The notes beneath the pieces are model-generated. The model worked only from the letters and a program-made list of their open reading frames with translations. It made no database searches and was not told the DNA's origin. Of a DNA stretch of 64,000 nt, positions 1 through 39,160 are shown piece after piece (positions within the stretch are counted from its first letter, which is position 1; each line of letters opens with the position of its first letter). A program made the translations under genes and the position numbers. The DNA is from Paralichthys olivaceus (lineage: Eukaryota; Chordata; Actinopteri; Pleuronectiformes; Paralichthyidae), in assembly GCF_024713975.1 (NCBI RefSeq), contig NC_091113.1, positions 12,908,501 to 12,972,500 of the forward strand, read 5' to 3'.

Positions 1-266
1 CAAGCTGTCAATTTTTCTCAGAGGACTTGAATCCTTACCATTTCTACGACAATAAACCTCTTGAATCTACCTTGAAAATTGCATTAAACCCACACTGGGT
101 AAACCAAACTTTAATAACACAGGTTTGATTTAATATATACTCCATTAATGGCAACAGAGATATCATCCTAGATGTGTACAGTATTAACTTTTTAATTTGA
201 ACCTTATTAAATGTCTGCACTTTCTTCCGATGTGCCCTCTCTGCTCATTTCTGTCTCACGGTGCAG

Positions 267-443
267 GTGACAGACTACCAGATGGCTCTGCAGCTGGTCG
301 CGGAGGCAATAAATGGCCCGACGACACAGGGGGGGCTGCAGCCGTTCTCGTGGCACTCCTTCAACCTCACAACTCATCAGGGTCTCCCTCACACCTATAA
401 TTTTCCCTTTGTCGTCATGAGGCCCGCACTGCACCAGCCCTGA
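267..443 (+). CDS. plbd1: plbd1, last coding exon (gene truncated by window edge)
   Basis: This is the C-terminal exon of a phospholipase B-like 1 protein, an N-terminal-nucleophile hydrolase of the lysosome/secretory route that deacylates phospholipids. An acceptor (pyrimidine-rich tract ending gtgcag at 266) opens a 58-codon frame that closes with TGA at 441-443. Visible family signatures are AINGPTTQGGLQPFSWHSFN and HQGLPHTYNFPFVVMRPAL, which match the conserved end of PLBD1 (human: AISGPTVQGG, then TLHQGMPEVYNFDF). An NLT sequon sits where human PLBD1 has NKT. The catalytic cysteine and all earlier exons lie outside the window to the left; positions 1-266 would be the preceding intron. 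The first AATAAA downstream on this strand is at 1485-1490, but a MITE copy intervenes, so the 3' end is uncertain. Identification rests on recalled similarity to the family; plbd2 is a less likely alternative. Confidence 0.82.
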   Translation: MTDYQMALQLVAEAINGPTTQGGLQPFSWHSFNLTTHQGLPHTYNFPFVVMRPALHQP

Positions 444-2990
444 GAGCACAGAGACAGAAGATGTCACCCTAAAGCACAACAGTGAACATCCTGGTGGTGC
501 ATATGAGATAACTGAGCACAGTGTCAAAAAATTACAATATATATAGTACTGCACATGTCTCACTAATTTGATTTTTAAAAGACAAGTGTAAGGGATTAAG
601 AGGGATCTATTAACGTATCATAATATAGTTTACCCAGAGTTTGCCTTACACACATGCACAACACAGCAGGAGGTTCTCTGCACAGACGTGTTCACAACAA
701 CAACAAATCCTGGTGGTGAATCAGGCAAAAGCAGGATGTGACGTTTATAATAATCATAATCCCTCCCACTCGCTCGCAGTGGATCCAGCGGGGGTGGATT
801 GTTCTTGTGTCCACACATCGATTTCTCCTGGATTACTGCAGACATTGTACCAGGAGGCCAGGCAGATAAAGTCTGTGGAGCGACACACATACCTGGAGAA
901 AAATGGAAGAACCTGCAGTGCAGTGCATTTCTTAAAGCAGCTCTAACTAAGCTTTCATCAGTCTTTAATAACATGAAAGCACATAAGACTTAATATAAAG
1001 ATGGATGACGCATCTCCACCTCTTCTCTTTGTACAAGGGCCAAAAGCCAAAGTATCCTGTATAAGGGTGCTGCCATCTTGCCCTGTTGATATAACTTGGA
1101 GCCAAAGGCATTGGTCATCAGTGTGATAAGAACTACCTAAACTGCCAGAAACTATGGGAAAAAATGTATTTGGTGTGTAATTTGACTGCTACCTGCTAAC
1201 ATGGAGGAGGTAGGGTTTGTGACCAACACTGCAGCCAGCCACCAGGGGGCTATCAAGATGGTTGGGCTTCACTTTTGGGAGCTGTCATGTCATCCGTTTG
1301 TGTATAGTCTATGCCTGAAACAAGAAAGTTATGGGTTCATTTTTACATTTATATATTTTGATATTAATTTATTTCTTTTAATATTTTCGTTTTTACTTCT
1401 ATACATTGTTGACTCACATTTGCTCTGTATGGAACAAATATATCAAATATATAATATGACTAATTATATGAAAATATTAACAAGAATAAAATCTGGATAC
1501 CTGATGCATTTCATTATAGTCACAAGAAGGTTTTTCAGGTTTTAATCTTTGTCAAGGTTATCCAAGGCAATGAGAGCTAGACAGGAAATTGAGATTTACT
1601 TTCAAAACAAGACATCTATGTGTACTTTTCCAATGAACCACAGCAGTTCCATGAATCAATACATAACATAGAAAAAAAGTAATGACTTGAATAAAATAGA
1701 AGAATTGAAAAACATTGATTCTTTGTTGAGAGGGGGTAGAGCATATTATACATTTTAACCAATATTTGGGCCAAATCACTATCTTCAAAGTTGTGGAAAG
1801 TAAGCAACTACTTTGGTGCTCCAGATATTTAGGGAACCATGTAGCAGTTCATTTGTGGTTATTTAAATTATCTGTTACTAATTTTTCTTTTAATATTGTG
1901 TACAATAAATCGAAGTATAAAATTAAAGCTGCAAATAACAGCCCTGGCACCTTGAGCATGTCAGAGGGTTGTGCAGGTATGTAGTGTACACATATGTTAT
2001 ATAGTATACACATTTCTCTCTCTCTCACGCACGCACACACGCACACTCATACACACGGTAATACTGCCCTCAGCTGGAAGTTGACAGTAAATTACCTGAT
2101 CTAGAAAATACATTTCACACAAAATTCAAAATTATGGACTTCCTGTTTGACAAGAAATTGGCATTTCCTGTTCCAGTCGGTGGCACCATGACCAAGATTT
2201 CTTCAAGTCTGGACTTCTATCCAACATGTGAAATATCAGAATGATCTAATTATGTGGAGTTGAGTCACAACAGTTTTTGTTAGCTGCTGCATTGAAACCA
2301 CCCTGTTTGACAAAAAGCCAGGAATGTCTCAATATTACACAATCAAGGTCTTCAGAGGTAAACTATATTTGCTTAAAAGTTTCATCATAGAGCTGAAATA
2401 GGGATTTCATTTGTTCAATTATTAGGGGAAACAAGTGAGTCATTTCACCAAACCCATGCAAAGGACCTGTAGTGGCAGTAGAGTTTCTATGCTGGTGTTG
2501 AGTGTCTTCAATGTCTGGTCCACTTATTTACAAATTCTCTGGCGGCTCTGTTTCTGCAGAACGATGGCGAGTGTTTATGAATGGATCATGTTGGGGTTGG
2601 AGCTGATAGATGTTGAAGAGCAATTACTTTTTCTTAAAGAAAGACATTTTCCATTGTTGCTCATTCAATTACATTACAAAAGCAAGTCTGCTGGAAATGA
2701 GATGCTACTGAGTGGACCCATCACAGCTCTTGCCATCTGTGTCTCCTCATCGCCTAGTTAAATTTTTGGTACGGTATCGGGCTCTGTGTAGGGTACACAT
2801 CTACACATAGGCTATGTTGTAACTTCGACGTTACTTGAATTGGGCTTTAGGCTACCTCGATGCAACACCCCTGTTATACCTTGGAACCCACTCATTTTTC
2901 TGTAGTCTTTATCAATTCAGTTTAGTTCTACAATCATATTTAGGGCTGCAGGTTTTATTTTGAAGGTCTTTCCCGGTTGTTACACCTCAC
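444..2990. other. plbd1-kctd17 intergenic region with repeat remnants
   Basis: I see no convincing gene here. The segment about 620-960 resembles a dispersed fish repeat also seen at about 17170-17460 (shared phrase around ACAGCAGGAG.TTCTCTGC). A MITE copy lies at 984-1313. The rest is AT-rich single-copy-looking DNA with a short mixed TC/AC tract near 2016-2056. The frame at 2435-2761 has no recognisable domain and is most likely chance. Confidence 0.6.
984..1313. repeat. MITE-like element, copy 1 (family A)
   Basis: The left end reads (C/A)TTAATATAAAGATGGATGAC and the right end is its approximate inverse (GTCATCCGTTTGTGTATAG), giving terminal inverted repeats about 330 bp apart. Internal text such as GGTTGGGCTTCACTTTTGGG and the CCACCAGGGGGC block recurs elsewhere in the window in both orientations (about 9400-9738, 12224-12575, 20145-20260, 24140-24363, 31153-31752, 32265-32340, 33285-33352, 35405-35460). 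There is no coding capacity. Confidence 0.6.
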
Positions 2991-3133
2991 TTCCTGGCGC
3001 TTGACGCGGAGGATGTGAGCTTGTGTGCGGGTGTTGGGGGCGGAGCTTGTCCGTGGCGCTGAGCGGAGAAAAGGCCGAGGCAGCTCCGGACCGTGGCTCC
3101 TCTTCTGCTCCACTCCCAGCCGCTTCAGCCACG

Positions 3134-15123
<11,990 letters not shown>

Positions 15124-18100
15124 GGGAGTCATGTTGCTTTGTTCCAAAGAGAGGTGGGATTGGGTGAGGAACTGTGCGATAGATGTGCTAGTTAGTAGAC
15201 CTGGTAGATTTGAATGTGTGTGTGCGTGTGTGTGATGTCTACATAGATCCGGGGTGTTTCATGGCACTGTATTGAGTATGACCTCTAAGCTGTCCCTCTG
15301 TTGCGAAAAGATTTTCTGCAGCTCAAATTCACCTTTGTGACTGATGGGAAATGTTGTTTTCCACTCCAGAAATATAATCACTATCCAATATTCTTTAAAA
15401 CCTTGTGTTCTAAACCTGCCTGTTTGGAATGGGCTGTTTTCTTAGCCTGCGGTGATGCTGGTTGCAGCTTTCTCTCTGAAAGTGTAACAGCGACCTGCGG
15501 TAACTGAGCCGCGGCAAGTAAAGACAGACTGCAAGACTCAGTCCACAGAACCCTGAGACTGCACCACTGCTGCTGCACAAAGAGCTGTTCACACAGAGCT
15601 GATCAGTGAAGCTCGACTCAGTACACAGAGCCCTCAGGTGTCATTGCCGTTCTTGTGTACGTGCCTTTATTGTAACTACAACAACAATACACATGCTAAA
15701 TGCAAAGCCGATAAGAAGAACAGTTCTCAAGATATGCATTTCAAATACAGACAGACAGGGATTTCTGGAATTAGTAGATACATAATGGAATTTAAATATT
15801 ATGGAATTGGACTGGCCAGTGCATCAGTAGAAATGTTCCATGAGGAAGATGGAAGATTATTTCATTATTGTCAAGATGTTTATCACTTTTACTACTTGAA
15901 TTATGATCCAGTCACACAGGACACTGCAGGGTAACTACAAACACAAACCTATTGTCCTGACAGTATTTTATATTTAATGTTGAGAGGTTTCCAAATGACG
16001 TTATCATGTAGAGCACAAGAAATGTGAACCAACGTTCATGTTACATCATCACCCAGCCACACTGACAACATAAATTAATGATGTTAGCTAAGTTAAAACA
16101 ATAAACCATGCTGTTCTTATGTCATCTACAGACAATTTATGAGGTATAATCAGTGTTTTTGCTGCCTCTATAAAAGTCTAAAAGAGTTTAATAATCGGAA
16201 TTTAAAGCCTTTCTCTTACATCATCCTTTTGGTTAAAGCAGATGTGTCCCTCTGCTGATCAAAGTTTTACCGAGATAAAATCTCCCAATAAATACGTATC
16301 ATGAATTTTTGACCAGTAAAACATCACTTTTCTCATCACTTAATTTCCTGCAGCAGGTTGTATATTGAACGTCTGTATACATGCACATGCTCAATCTGGT
16401 CCCATAGTCCCTGGCACATCCTTAGAGATATTGATTGAGCGCTGCGTCTCTATGGGCTCTCATTACCGGTGCTGTGACATGAAATATCCCTGACCTTTTG
16501 GTGCAGCAGTAGTGTTAGATGTCCTTCCCAGTCTGTGTACATGCTGTATAAACAGTAGAGAGTCACACACACACATACACCACACAAAAGACACACACAG
16601 TACAAAGACTTATTAAAACATGGGCCGCACACACTTAACACACGCAATAAGTGGCCACATCATGGCTGTGTATGTTTGTGTTGATGTTGCCAGCTAATGC
16701 TGCCATACACATCAGTCCAGTCATTTTCCGTCACCATTTTCATCACCATTATCACCACATCGCAGCCAAAGTTAGATTATATATATTTTTTTTTTAAGAT
16801 TGTGAATCTGCACTTCCTAATGTCTCTCTCTCTTCTGTCATTTCACAGCTTTTCCAGATCCATGGATCACGGATGTAAAAGAATTTTACTTATTTTCCTT
16901 TGAGGCTCATAACAACATTCTGTACATAATGTCGCATGTTGTGTGCTGCGTCAATGGGACGGCATCAGAAACAGATTAGTAGCATTTCTATCAGTTCGCT
17001 GACAAAATGACCAAAAAGGAAAAAAAAAAAAATCTCAGAATTCATCAGAAATCTTTTTCAGCGAGATTTTATTGTTAGAAATAAATCATGTGTGCAGATG
17101 TTATATTGCTAAGTAGTGGAGCTTAGTAAATTATAACCAAAGATCCAGATGAAAGCGGACTGAACAAGGTGCTTAACTAAAATCACAGTGATCCGATTAG
17201 GGTTGCAGCGAGGAGCTGTTGTTGCGTCACCATGATCCAACAGACATCGGAGATTGCAAATAGATCAGATTGCATCCGTTTTGTTTTCAGACATGGACTC
17301 CAGAGAATGTCCGCAGAATTGGGTATGGACTTTCTCCAGCGTTCGCCTTTCATAAATGAACAATACAGCAGGAGATTCTCTGCCCACAACAAAACAAATC
17401 TCTGGAGCGTTAGGTGAGGGCTAATTTATAAATTTAGTTGCGGAGATCACGTTTCTGTTTACATCACATCGACACCAATGTTGGTCCTTATCACCAAAAG
17501 GTCTCTTAAACATCTTGGTCGGTGTCTTCTGTGTGTGTGAATGTTAATACGCAATAAGATGTTTCTGAGTCGGAGGATCTCCTGCTGTGTTCTCAAATCA
17601 GCTCATTCTGACATTCTCCAGAGTTTTTTACTCGGGGCTAGAAAAACTGCAGAAAGTCCGGAGACTCCGGAGTTCAGGTCTGAAAGCAGTTCTTAATTAT
17701 AATATTTCTTGATGTTAACACAGTTGGCATGGAGGCATTCATCAGCGATACATAATGAAACCAATGTTCCATCACTTTCTTTCTTCCCAATGATGGACAC
17801 AGTTGTTTGTTTTGTACTGAAGCCTCTTATCCCTGCTGTCCTCTCATTTAATTGCACGAGGCAAGTTTGCTCAAGAAAACTAAATCACTGTGGCTGCTGA
17901 GAAACAATCACAGTGATCCCACCAGCCGTCGACTGCAAACATTTTTGCAGAGACTGACTCTTTGTCGTTAAACATGTAGGAAATGATGTTGGTACTGTAG
18001 CTATTCGTTTCTCTCAGTGTGAACGTTGGCTAACACTGGTTTGATCTCATTCTACACAGACTCCACAGCCTGTGTGAGGCTGTAGCAGATCCTGACAGTG

Positions 18101-21100
18101 TGCACTGCATACAAAAGCTTGCTTCACTACCTCTTTGAGTCTTAAGCCCCTTTTCCTGCAGTAGACACAGGTTTAAATAAGCTCCGGCTCCGATTGGCAG
18201 TGATTGAAACATGACACCAGGGCGAACGCGCTAATTTGACAAGACAGCGAGGTGAGAGAGCGCCTCAGCTTCAGCAAAAAAACAGAAAGGCAAACTCCTC
18301 AACTGTCAATGAGAGAAGGGTCAACTGGCTTTTTTTTTGCTGGTTTAACCAAGTTAAATTTGGTGGAAGAGGTTTTACTGAGAGATGGCCTCGTATGCAA
18401 GTCAGCACACCTTCAGTTCTGAGTTGTCAAGAGCATTGGTCTCGATATCACTGCTTTCAGGTCTAGTTATGTGCTGCGAGTGTGAGCATTGGTAAACACT
18501 GATTTGATCTTGCTGTTATTACTGTTAGCTTAGTATAAATGGGTGTGATTGGCTTTAAACACAACAAGAGTCCAACAGAGCCGAGCTTAGGAGCACATAT
18601 ACACCGCTCTACATTTCACCCTGACACATACCTGCATCACCACGTGCACGGTGCGCACTCAACAGCGGTGTCGTTTCAGTCTGCCGCCCTGGCCGCGATC
18701 CACAGCCAGCTTTAAGCCCGAGCTGACAGAGAGATGTCGGCGTGAGTCAGGAAAGGCTTGAACAGAGAGGGGAGTAGAGGGTGACTCAGGGGAGTGAAGT
18801 GTCCTCTGTCTGTCGTTGTTAGGATAAGGAGCAGCATTTAAATCCCACTATCAGCTCAGGGCAGGTGTATGGTTTCAAAAAGGTGGTCAGATAACGCGTG
18901 ACTTAACGATCTCTGCTCGCAAACTGTAGGAACTGCACCACATTGAGTCCCCTGTGCACAACTCCTGACAGCTCCGATGACTTTAAATGCATCAAGTGCA
19001 AGATAATACATTTGTAGATGTCATTCTGAAAATTCTCCTCCCATGAGAATTTGACATCAAGGAGTTGTAGTGGATGTCAGTAGATATTAATGTGTAATTA
19101 CTAGGGTTGTTTATCATCTAATTATAGAAAAATTACTTAAATTAAACTCACTCTGTGATGTCGCTATGATGTCATCTTCCTGTGACTGGTCCATCAGCGC
19201 TCTTGCTCTCCACTGGTGACAAACTATCGATTCCAATCGAGAAAAGATCATTCAATTCCTCCTGTGGCACCACAGTCCTGAACTTCTGACGAGGAATCAA
19301 CTGATGGTCTCGTGTTGGAACAAACAAAGCACAGAAAAGGTTTACGCAGTTTACGCAGTTGAGATATAAAGATAAAGTTAAACACAAAGCACAACAACAG
19401 CACAGATAGAGTGGCAGCGTCCGTTACATTTATTTATACATGTATTATTGTATAAATAATACACAATAAATGTATTATCCGATGCACTGCTTAACTTGCT
19501 TCTCACAGCAAAAAACTGACATATGCATTCATTTTTCTTGACAGCTCTAGTAAATGCACATTTCTACAAATAGCCAAATGTTGTGTCTCAGCTTATCAGA
19601 GGACATTTAACCTAAAAGAAGATGTGAAAAATCATTGTAGAACAAATGGTAACTTAGAAATGGGGGCAATATATCCACGCCCAGCAGTCGTTCCAAATTC
19701 CGGTTAGCTATACTTGCCAAATCAGCTAAACTAGCCAACAGCTGTCTAGATAAGATGGTCAGCAGCTTTCAAAACATCCTGTAATGCATGATAATGAATG
19801 ACTAGAATAAGAAAGCACCGTCATCCTCATTCACTGATTTACAGTTTCATTTGTAAACACAGTTATGCCATAAAATAGCAGCTTCAGAATGAGTTTGGTG
19901 GTTCACAGATTTGGGATAGGGAGAATGTTTTTTCTTTCATTCCCAGTCCTCACCCTGAACGTCTCTTCTTGCTCTTTGGTGAGTGGATACCTTCTCCTGT
20001 GAGAGATTTGGAACTGACTGATAGTCCCAGTTTTAAATATTCAGAATCAGGCCCAGTTAGTTCAAGAGTAATATTGAAGATCAGTCATTGAAAACCAGTG
20101 ATAAACCCCTTTATAATGCAGATGAAAATATTTTAAACTTGTCCCATCCACTTACATGGAGGAGGCAGGATTTGTGACCTGCAGCTAGCCATCAGTTGAC
20201 CATCCAGATGTTTTGGCTTCATTTTTGGGAGCTGTCATGTTGTCCATCTTTGTGTCTTGGAAACAGAACCCAACAGAAACACTACGTCTGGCTGCAGAGG
20301 GCGCTGATGGTCAGTTAAAGTTACATAGTGTTGCTTGAATTTGATTTAGCGAACGTTATTTTTTTCTGCTTTGACCCATTGAGGTTTAACACCACCAGAG
20401 AGATTATTTCTACGACCACATTGAGCATTTGCCGTCTGCACCTCATATCTGACCCCCTTTGCTGTATAGCTACTGCGTAACACTGAGTGACCCCCAACAT
20501 GCAGGAAACACACAAATACACTTGAGGCAATAAGCAGTTAGAGTGTGAGACAATCGGAAATTGGGATCGTAGTTGGAAACTTTTTTTAGTAACATTTTGA
20601 TAATTGAAACTAAAAAAACATACGCAAATACAATAATGTGTGTGTTATAAGTGTCTTGTCCGTTTAAAGCATCAAATATAAGCAGATATATGGACCTTTA
20701 GGTAAATGTCAGAATAGTGAAGACAAGTTACTCATGCTTACGATAATCACAACAAAGACATTAGAAGGAGGGAGAAGACTGAAAGAGTTTTGATCATTGT
20801 TTTGTTACTTCAGCATTTTTCTAACTTGGTGCCTTGAGTTCAAACAGATAAACTGGGCGTGTCTAAAGACTGATGTTTCACATTCAACGTCGGCGTCGTC
20901 ACATGCATTCTTTTAATCAGCTGTTTTAATATTTCAGTCCAAAAAAATGGGTCTTTTCACCACCTCCCTAAGAGTCCATTCCAGGTTTGCTCCTTGTTTA
21001 AATTGTTACATTTCTTCCAGCACATGGCGATTGCATTTTTTTCAGGAGTTGTTAAAGCAGAGATAAAGATGTCACACACTGAACGTGGAGTGGCATGTCT

Positions 21101-21139
21101 TATGTGTTTTTTTTTTTCTTATCAGTATTCAAGAGCGTG

Positions 21140-21880
21140 ATCTTTCAGTTTGAGAGCGGGACTTATTGATGCCACGTTCAGATTTTGTAATGCTATCACT
21201 CAAAAGCCTGTGCTTGCACTCAAATGGCAGATTCTCTGCATTTCAGCTTTAGCTCTTTTCATGCTCACGCTGCTTTTGTGTGCGTGTGAAACGTCTTCCC
21301 TTGATTTCTCCTCTGCCCTTGGATTTGTAGTGGAGACAAGTTGATGTGGGTGTGTTAGCTTGATGGCTTTGAGATTTCCATACAGGCAGTTACTTTAGCT
21401 TCACTATAACTCTCCTGCACCCCACGGCCTTATTACCTCAGCTTCCTGTGTTTAGGGTTTAACCTTTGGTTGTGTGTGTGAAGCAAACACAACACCTTCT
21501 TGGAGCAGAAGTCCAGCAGATCCCCGATCCACAAGGTCTTAATTTAAAGTTTTTTTAGGGTATGGGAACACTATAAAACAAAATAAATGGAGCCCTGTCT
21601 CTTTCCATCTATTCAGCTAATTTCGGGGACGAGATGCTTGAGTTTTCCGCTCCTGCTGGACTCCTGCTCCATGAAGATGAAAAAAATCCAAGAGCAGACA
21701 TTACATATGCACACAAAAGCAGCATGAGCGCTTGTATGATCAGTACAAGTAACAAAGCATCTGAGTGCACTTGCATGATAAGCACAAGCAGGGGTAAATT
21801 GACCGCATGTGCAGGGTTTTGAGATAAAGCGTCAGAAAATAAGAAATCCCTAAATCCTGCTCTCAAATGGAAAGACTCAA
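21140..21880. mobile_element. Foldback / MITE-type element with long inverted arms
   Basis: The left arm begins CAGTTTGAGAGCGGGACTTA (about 21148). The inverse complement of the right end (about 21850-21877) reads CATTTGAGAGCAGGATTTAG. Inside, GCTGCTTTTGTGTGCG near 21267 pairs with GCTGCTTTTGTGTGCA (complement strand, near 21710), and a CTCTTGGATTT-like stretch follows in both. The arms are therefore inverted copies of roughly 130-200 bp around a spacer of about 320 bp. There is no transposase frame. Superfamily and target duplication are not resolved. Confidence 0.6.
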
Positions 21881-22607
21881 TCTTGAATACAAATAGGGGG
21901 ATAAAAACCCAATGTTTGAGGTAATGCTGTTTAAAGCAGCTGTTGTTGAAGGTTTTAGCTGTTTTGTATAAAACTTCATGCCTTTTTTTGTACATTTTTG
22001 TTGTCTTATTTATTCTTAAGGGTTTTTTTTTTATGCTACACAGTAAAAAGAATTTTGGGCTTGATTTTTTTAGTGGGGTTGGGGGTTGATGTCATCCGTG
22101 GGTGGGTGATCTTTTTATGTTTTATCAGATTTTCTGAATATGTTAGATTTTAGTTCACATAAATGCTGTTGAACAGATGTCAACCCAAGAATAGAGTTTA
22201 GAGTTTTGCTATCAAAATATAAATGTATTAGCATTAGGTCAGTTTTATAAACCTTGTTTGGTTTACTGGATTCACACTGAATTAATCCACATGTACACTA
22301 TTTGTTGGATGGTTTCTGCTGTACTATAGTTTGTTTTCACATGGTATTTGATCTTTAAAAGTCTATACAACAGTCCTCTTATTATTCTTTCCAAAAAAAC
22401 ATCTCTATCTGATGCTGGAGTTCTTTTACTGCTTTTCACACAATGTCATATCTGAATGCATAAAACAATGTGATATGAATTTAAGGCCTCGGATAAAACT
22501 GCTTCAACAAACACTGTGTGACAACATACATCATCAATGTGACTATTTAATTTCCTTTTTTTTTTTTTTTTTTTACTTATTGTAAATGAATGTCACTGTT
22601 CAACAAA

Positions 22608-22613
22608 AATAAA
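22608..22613 (+). terminator. kctd17: Candidate distal poly(A) signal for kctd17
   Basis: AATAAA is followed within about 15 bases by a GT-rich stretch (TTTGTCCTTTGGTTT), the usual layout of a vertebrate cleavage site. The AT-rich 600 bp before it looks like 3' UTR. It lies 7.5 kb beyond the kctd17 stop with mobile elements between, so it may instead serve an unseen terminal exon or be fortuitous. Confidence 0.35.
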
Positions 22614-23752
22614 ACTTTGTCCTTTGGTTTAAAATAACCATTTGAAGATCTTGTTTTTTAGCGGGGAGACAGACATCACCACCATGGCCAGATCTGGATT
22701 AGCTTACGTTATTGTACATGGGCATCTGAGTACCTACAATACTCACTACTGCTTACTATAGTATAACAAAGCTCCAGTAGTAGTGCAGTTGTTTCCTCAG
22801 TTAAACAGACATTTGTCGACATGAGCAGCCATCATCTTCAAAATAAACATGTAACACAATGCATTGATGATATAGCTAGAGGAATACAATTTTAAATAAA
22901 TCTACTTAAGGAAAGTACAAATACAAAGTAAATGTACTTTGCTACATCCACAACTGTTTGTACTCCTGTGTAGCAAAAATGCTCAGTATTTCCTCTTAGA
23001 GACGTAGAAGCCTCAGAGTCACCAGTTCTTAAAAGCCACTGAAAGTTTTACAAAATAGACAGATATGGATTATTAAAGGTTTTTAGCTCTATAAAGTTTA
23101 TGCAAATAGAAGTGATCCGTTATCTACACCACTGTCTGTCTTCCACTGTTTTTTAATTCAGCTTTTGAATTCATATACAAATCTCTGCTGCTCAACACAC
23201 ACAATATATTATTTTGCAGTGCAGCGTCAGAGAAGATGAGTTTCCGACATCACTGCAACAAAGCCGAGACGTTTCACACATTCAGGCCCTGCTCTGGTTT
23301 AATCGATATCGAGTTCTCACTATAAAACTCCATCAGAGCTGTAACAGTAATCAACCTCGATTCTTGTCTCAAAGTGCAGCAACCCTGACTCATTCTGAGC
23401 ACTGACCATAAAGGCATCATCTCGTCAAATATCTTTCTGTCTCACTGGGGCCCAGCCGTCATTATTTAAACTAAATATTTGGTGAAAATGTCAAGAAATG
23501 CCCTTTTTAATGGGTTCTTTCCTGACCACTTCCTTCCACTAAGTTTCATGGTAATACATACAGTATTTGTTAGTGTATCCACGGAAAATCAGTAATACAT
23601 CCTGAAATACAAACAAACAAGAACCTTCCGCATCCTTGTCCATCGAGGTACTTGTCTAGTACAAATGCAGTATTGCAGTGTTTTAGATGTGTACAGTACT
23701 GCAGTCCTCTCTGCCTGCTCTTTCCCACTCTTGGTGAAAAGTCGGATCGGTG

Positions 23753-38361
<14,609 letters not shown>

Positions 38362-38430
38362 TTTCACCTCTTAATATCTATATTTATGATGTTACTGATA
38401 ATCCATGGTCTGGTAAAAAACGTTCAACTG
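38362..38430 (-). promoter_or_regulatory. gucy2c: Possible intestinal-type proximal promoter of gucy2c
   Basis: Just upstream of the start codon the minus strand reads TTATCAGTAACATCATAAAT, then ATAGATATTAAGAGGTG. It contains a GATA-type site (TTATC) and a CDX-type CATAAA site. CDX2 and HNF4 are known to drive mammalian GUCY2C. The match is short and AT-rich, and the transcription start is unknown. Confidence 0.25.
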
Positions 38431-39007
38431 TTTTTCCCCTGACCTACAGTCCAGCGAGTCGACAGTGCAACAAACACTCCAAGAAAATAGAGAAAGTTTT
38501 GGAGCAAGCTGCACAGATGAAGTTGTCTTCTCTACCACGACAGCACTGACAGTCTTCACACAAACAATACATAGACCCCCAAGTCCTTATCTGTCTGCTT
38601 GTCGGATTGGCTTCCCTGAGTCACACTTCGTTTGTTCCCTTATGAGCTCGCCACATCGAGTTGTTAATATACAACCTTTAAAGACACAGAGGCAGGTCAT
38701 ATAACCATCTCACTATTGTTGTGCAAAGGTCTGCATGAATTACAGTGTTGAAAACACACAGAACAGATCTGAGCTGGTTGGTAACGTACACATTTAAGGA
38801 CGACTGAAGATATTTTAATTATAATGAATTTGAGCTTCAGGACGGTTCAGAAAAACTGTGTAAAAAATCAGTGTAATGTAAATCTAAAATAAGCTGCACT
38901 GACCTTGGACGGTACCGTCATGGCGAAGCTTTGTTCACAGGTCACTTGGAACTAGTCAGCATGCTGATGTGTGTTCATGGGGACCTGAGGTGTGACAAAG
39001 AGGGTGA

Positions 39008-39160
39008 TCAGAATCAGAAGAACTTTATTAATTCCCGTAGGGAAATTCAATTGTCACAGAGCTCCTGAGAAAGAGGTGGAAGAGCAAAAGCAGGTATAAA
39101 CATAGTAATATAAATATCAAGTAAGACTAAAATGAAATAAAAGATATACATATGTAGAAA
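39008..39160 (-). repeat. Truncated LINE 3'-end copy
   Basis: GAATCAGAAGAACTTTATTA, then ATTCCCGTAGGGAAATTCAA, is the familiar end of 5'-truncated fish LINE insertions. The inverse form (CCATTGTGGGACTAATAAAG) occurs at about 51100-51120. The copy is short and non-coding. Confidence 0.5.

Larger units (their letters stand above)
15124..23752. other. kctd17-gucy2c intergenic region (convergent genes)
   Basis: The two genes point toward each other across 8.6 kb with no supported coding exon between them. The region holds a dispersed-repeat cluster (about 17170-17700, related to 620-960), a 45-bp imperfect direct repeat at about 18010-18060 and 18475-18520, a MITE fragment (about 20145-20260), a foldback element (21140-21880), a strong AATAAA candidate (22608-22613) and a family B repeat (about 23440-23635). 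Open frames here (for example 15638-15934 and 21150-21344) lack domains, splice context and composition of real exons. Confidence 0.6.

Noticed and set aside
15638-15934. 98-codon plus-strand open frame after kctd17
   Set aside because: AT-rich, no recognisable motif, ends at a non-splice stop; most likely chance.
21609-21995. 128-codon minus-strand open frame
   Set aside because: It overlaps the right arm of a foldback element; no transposase or other motif.
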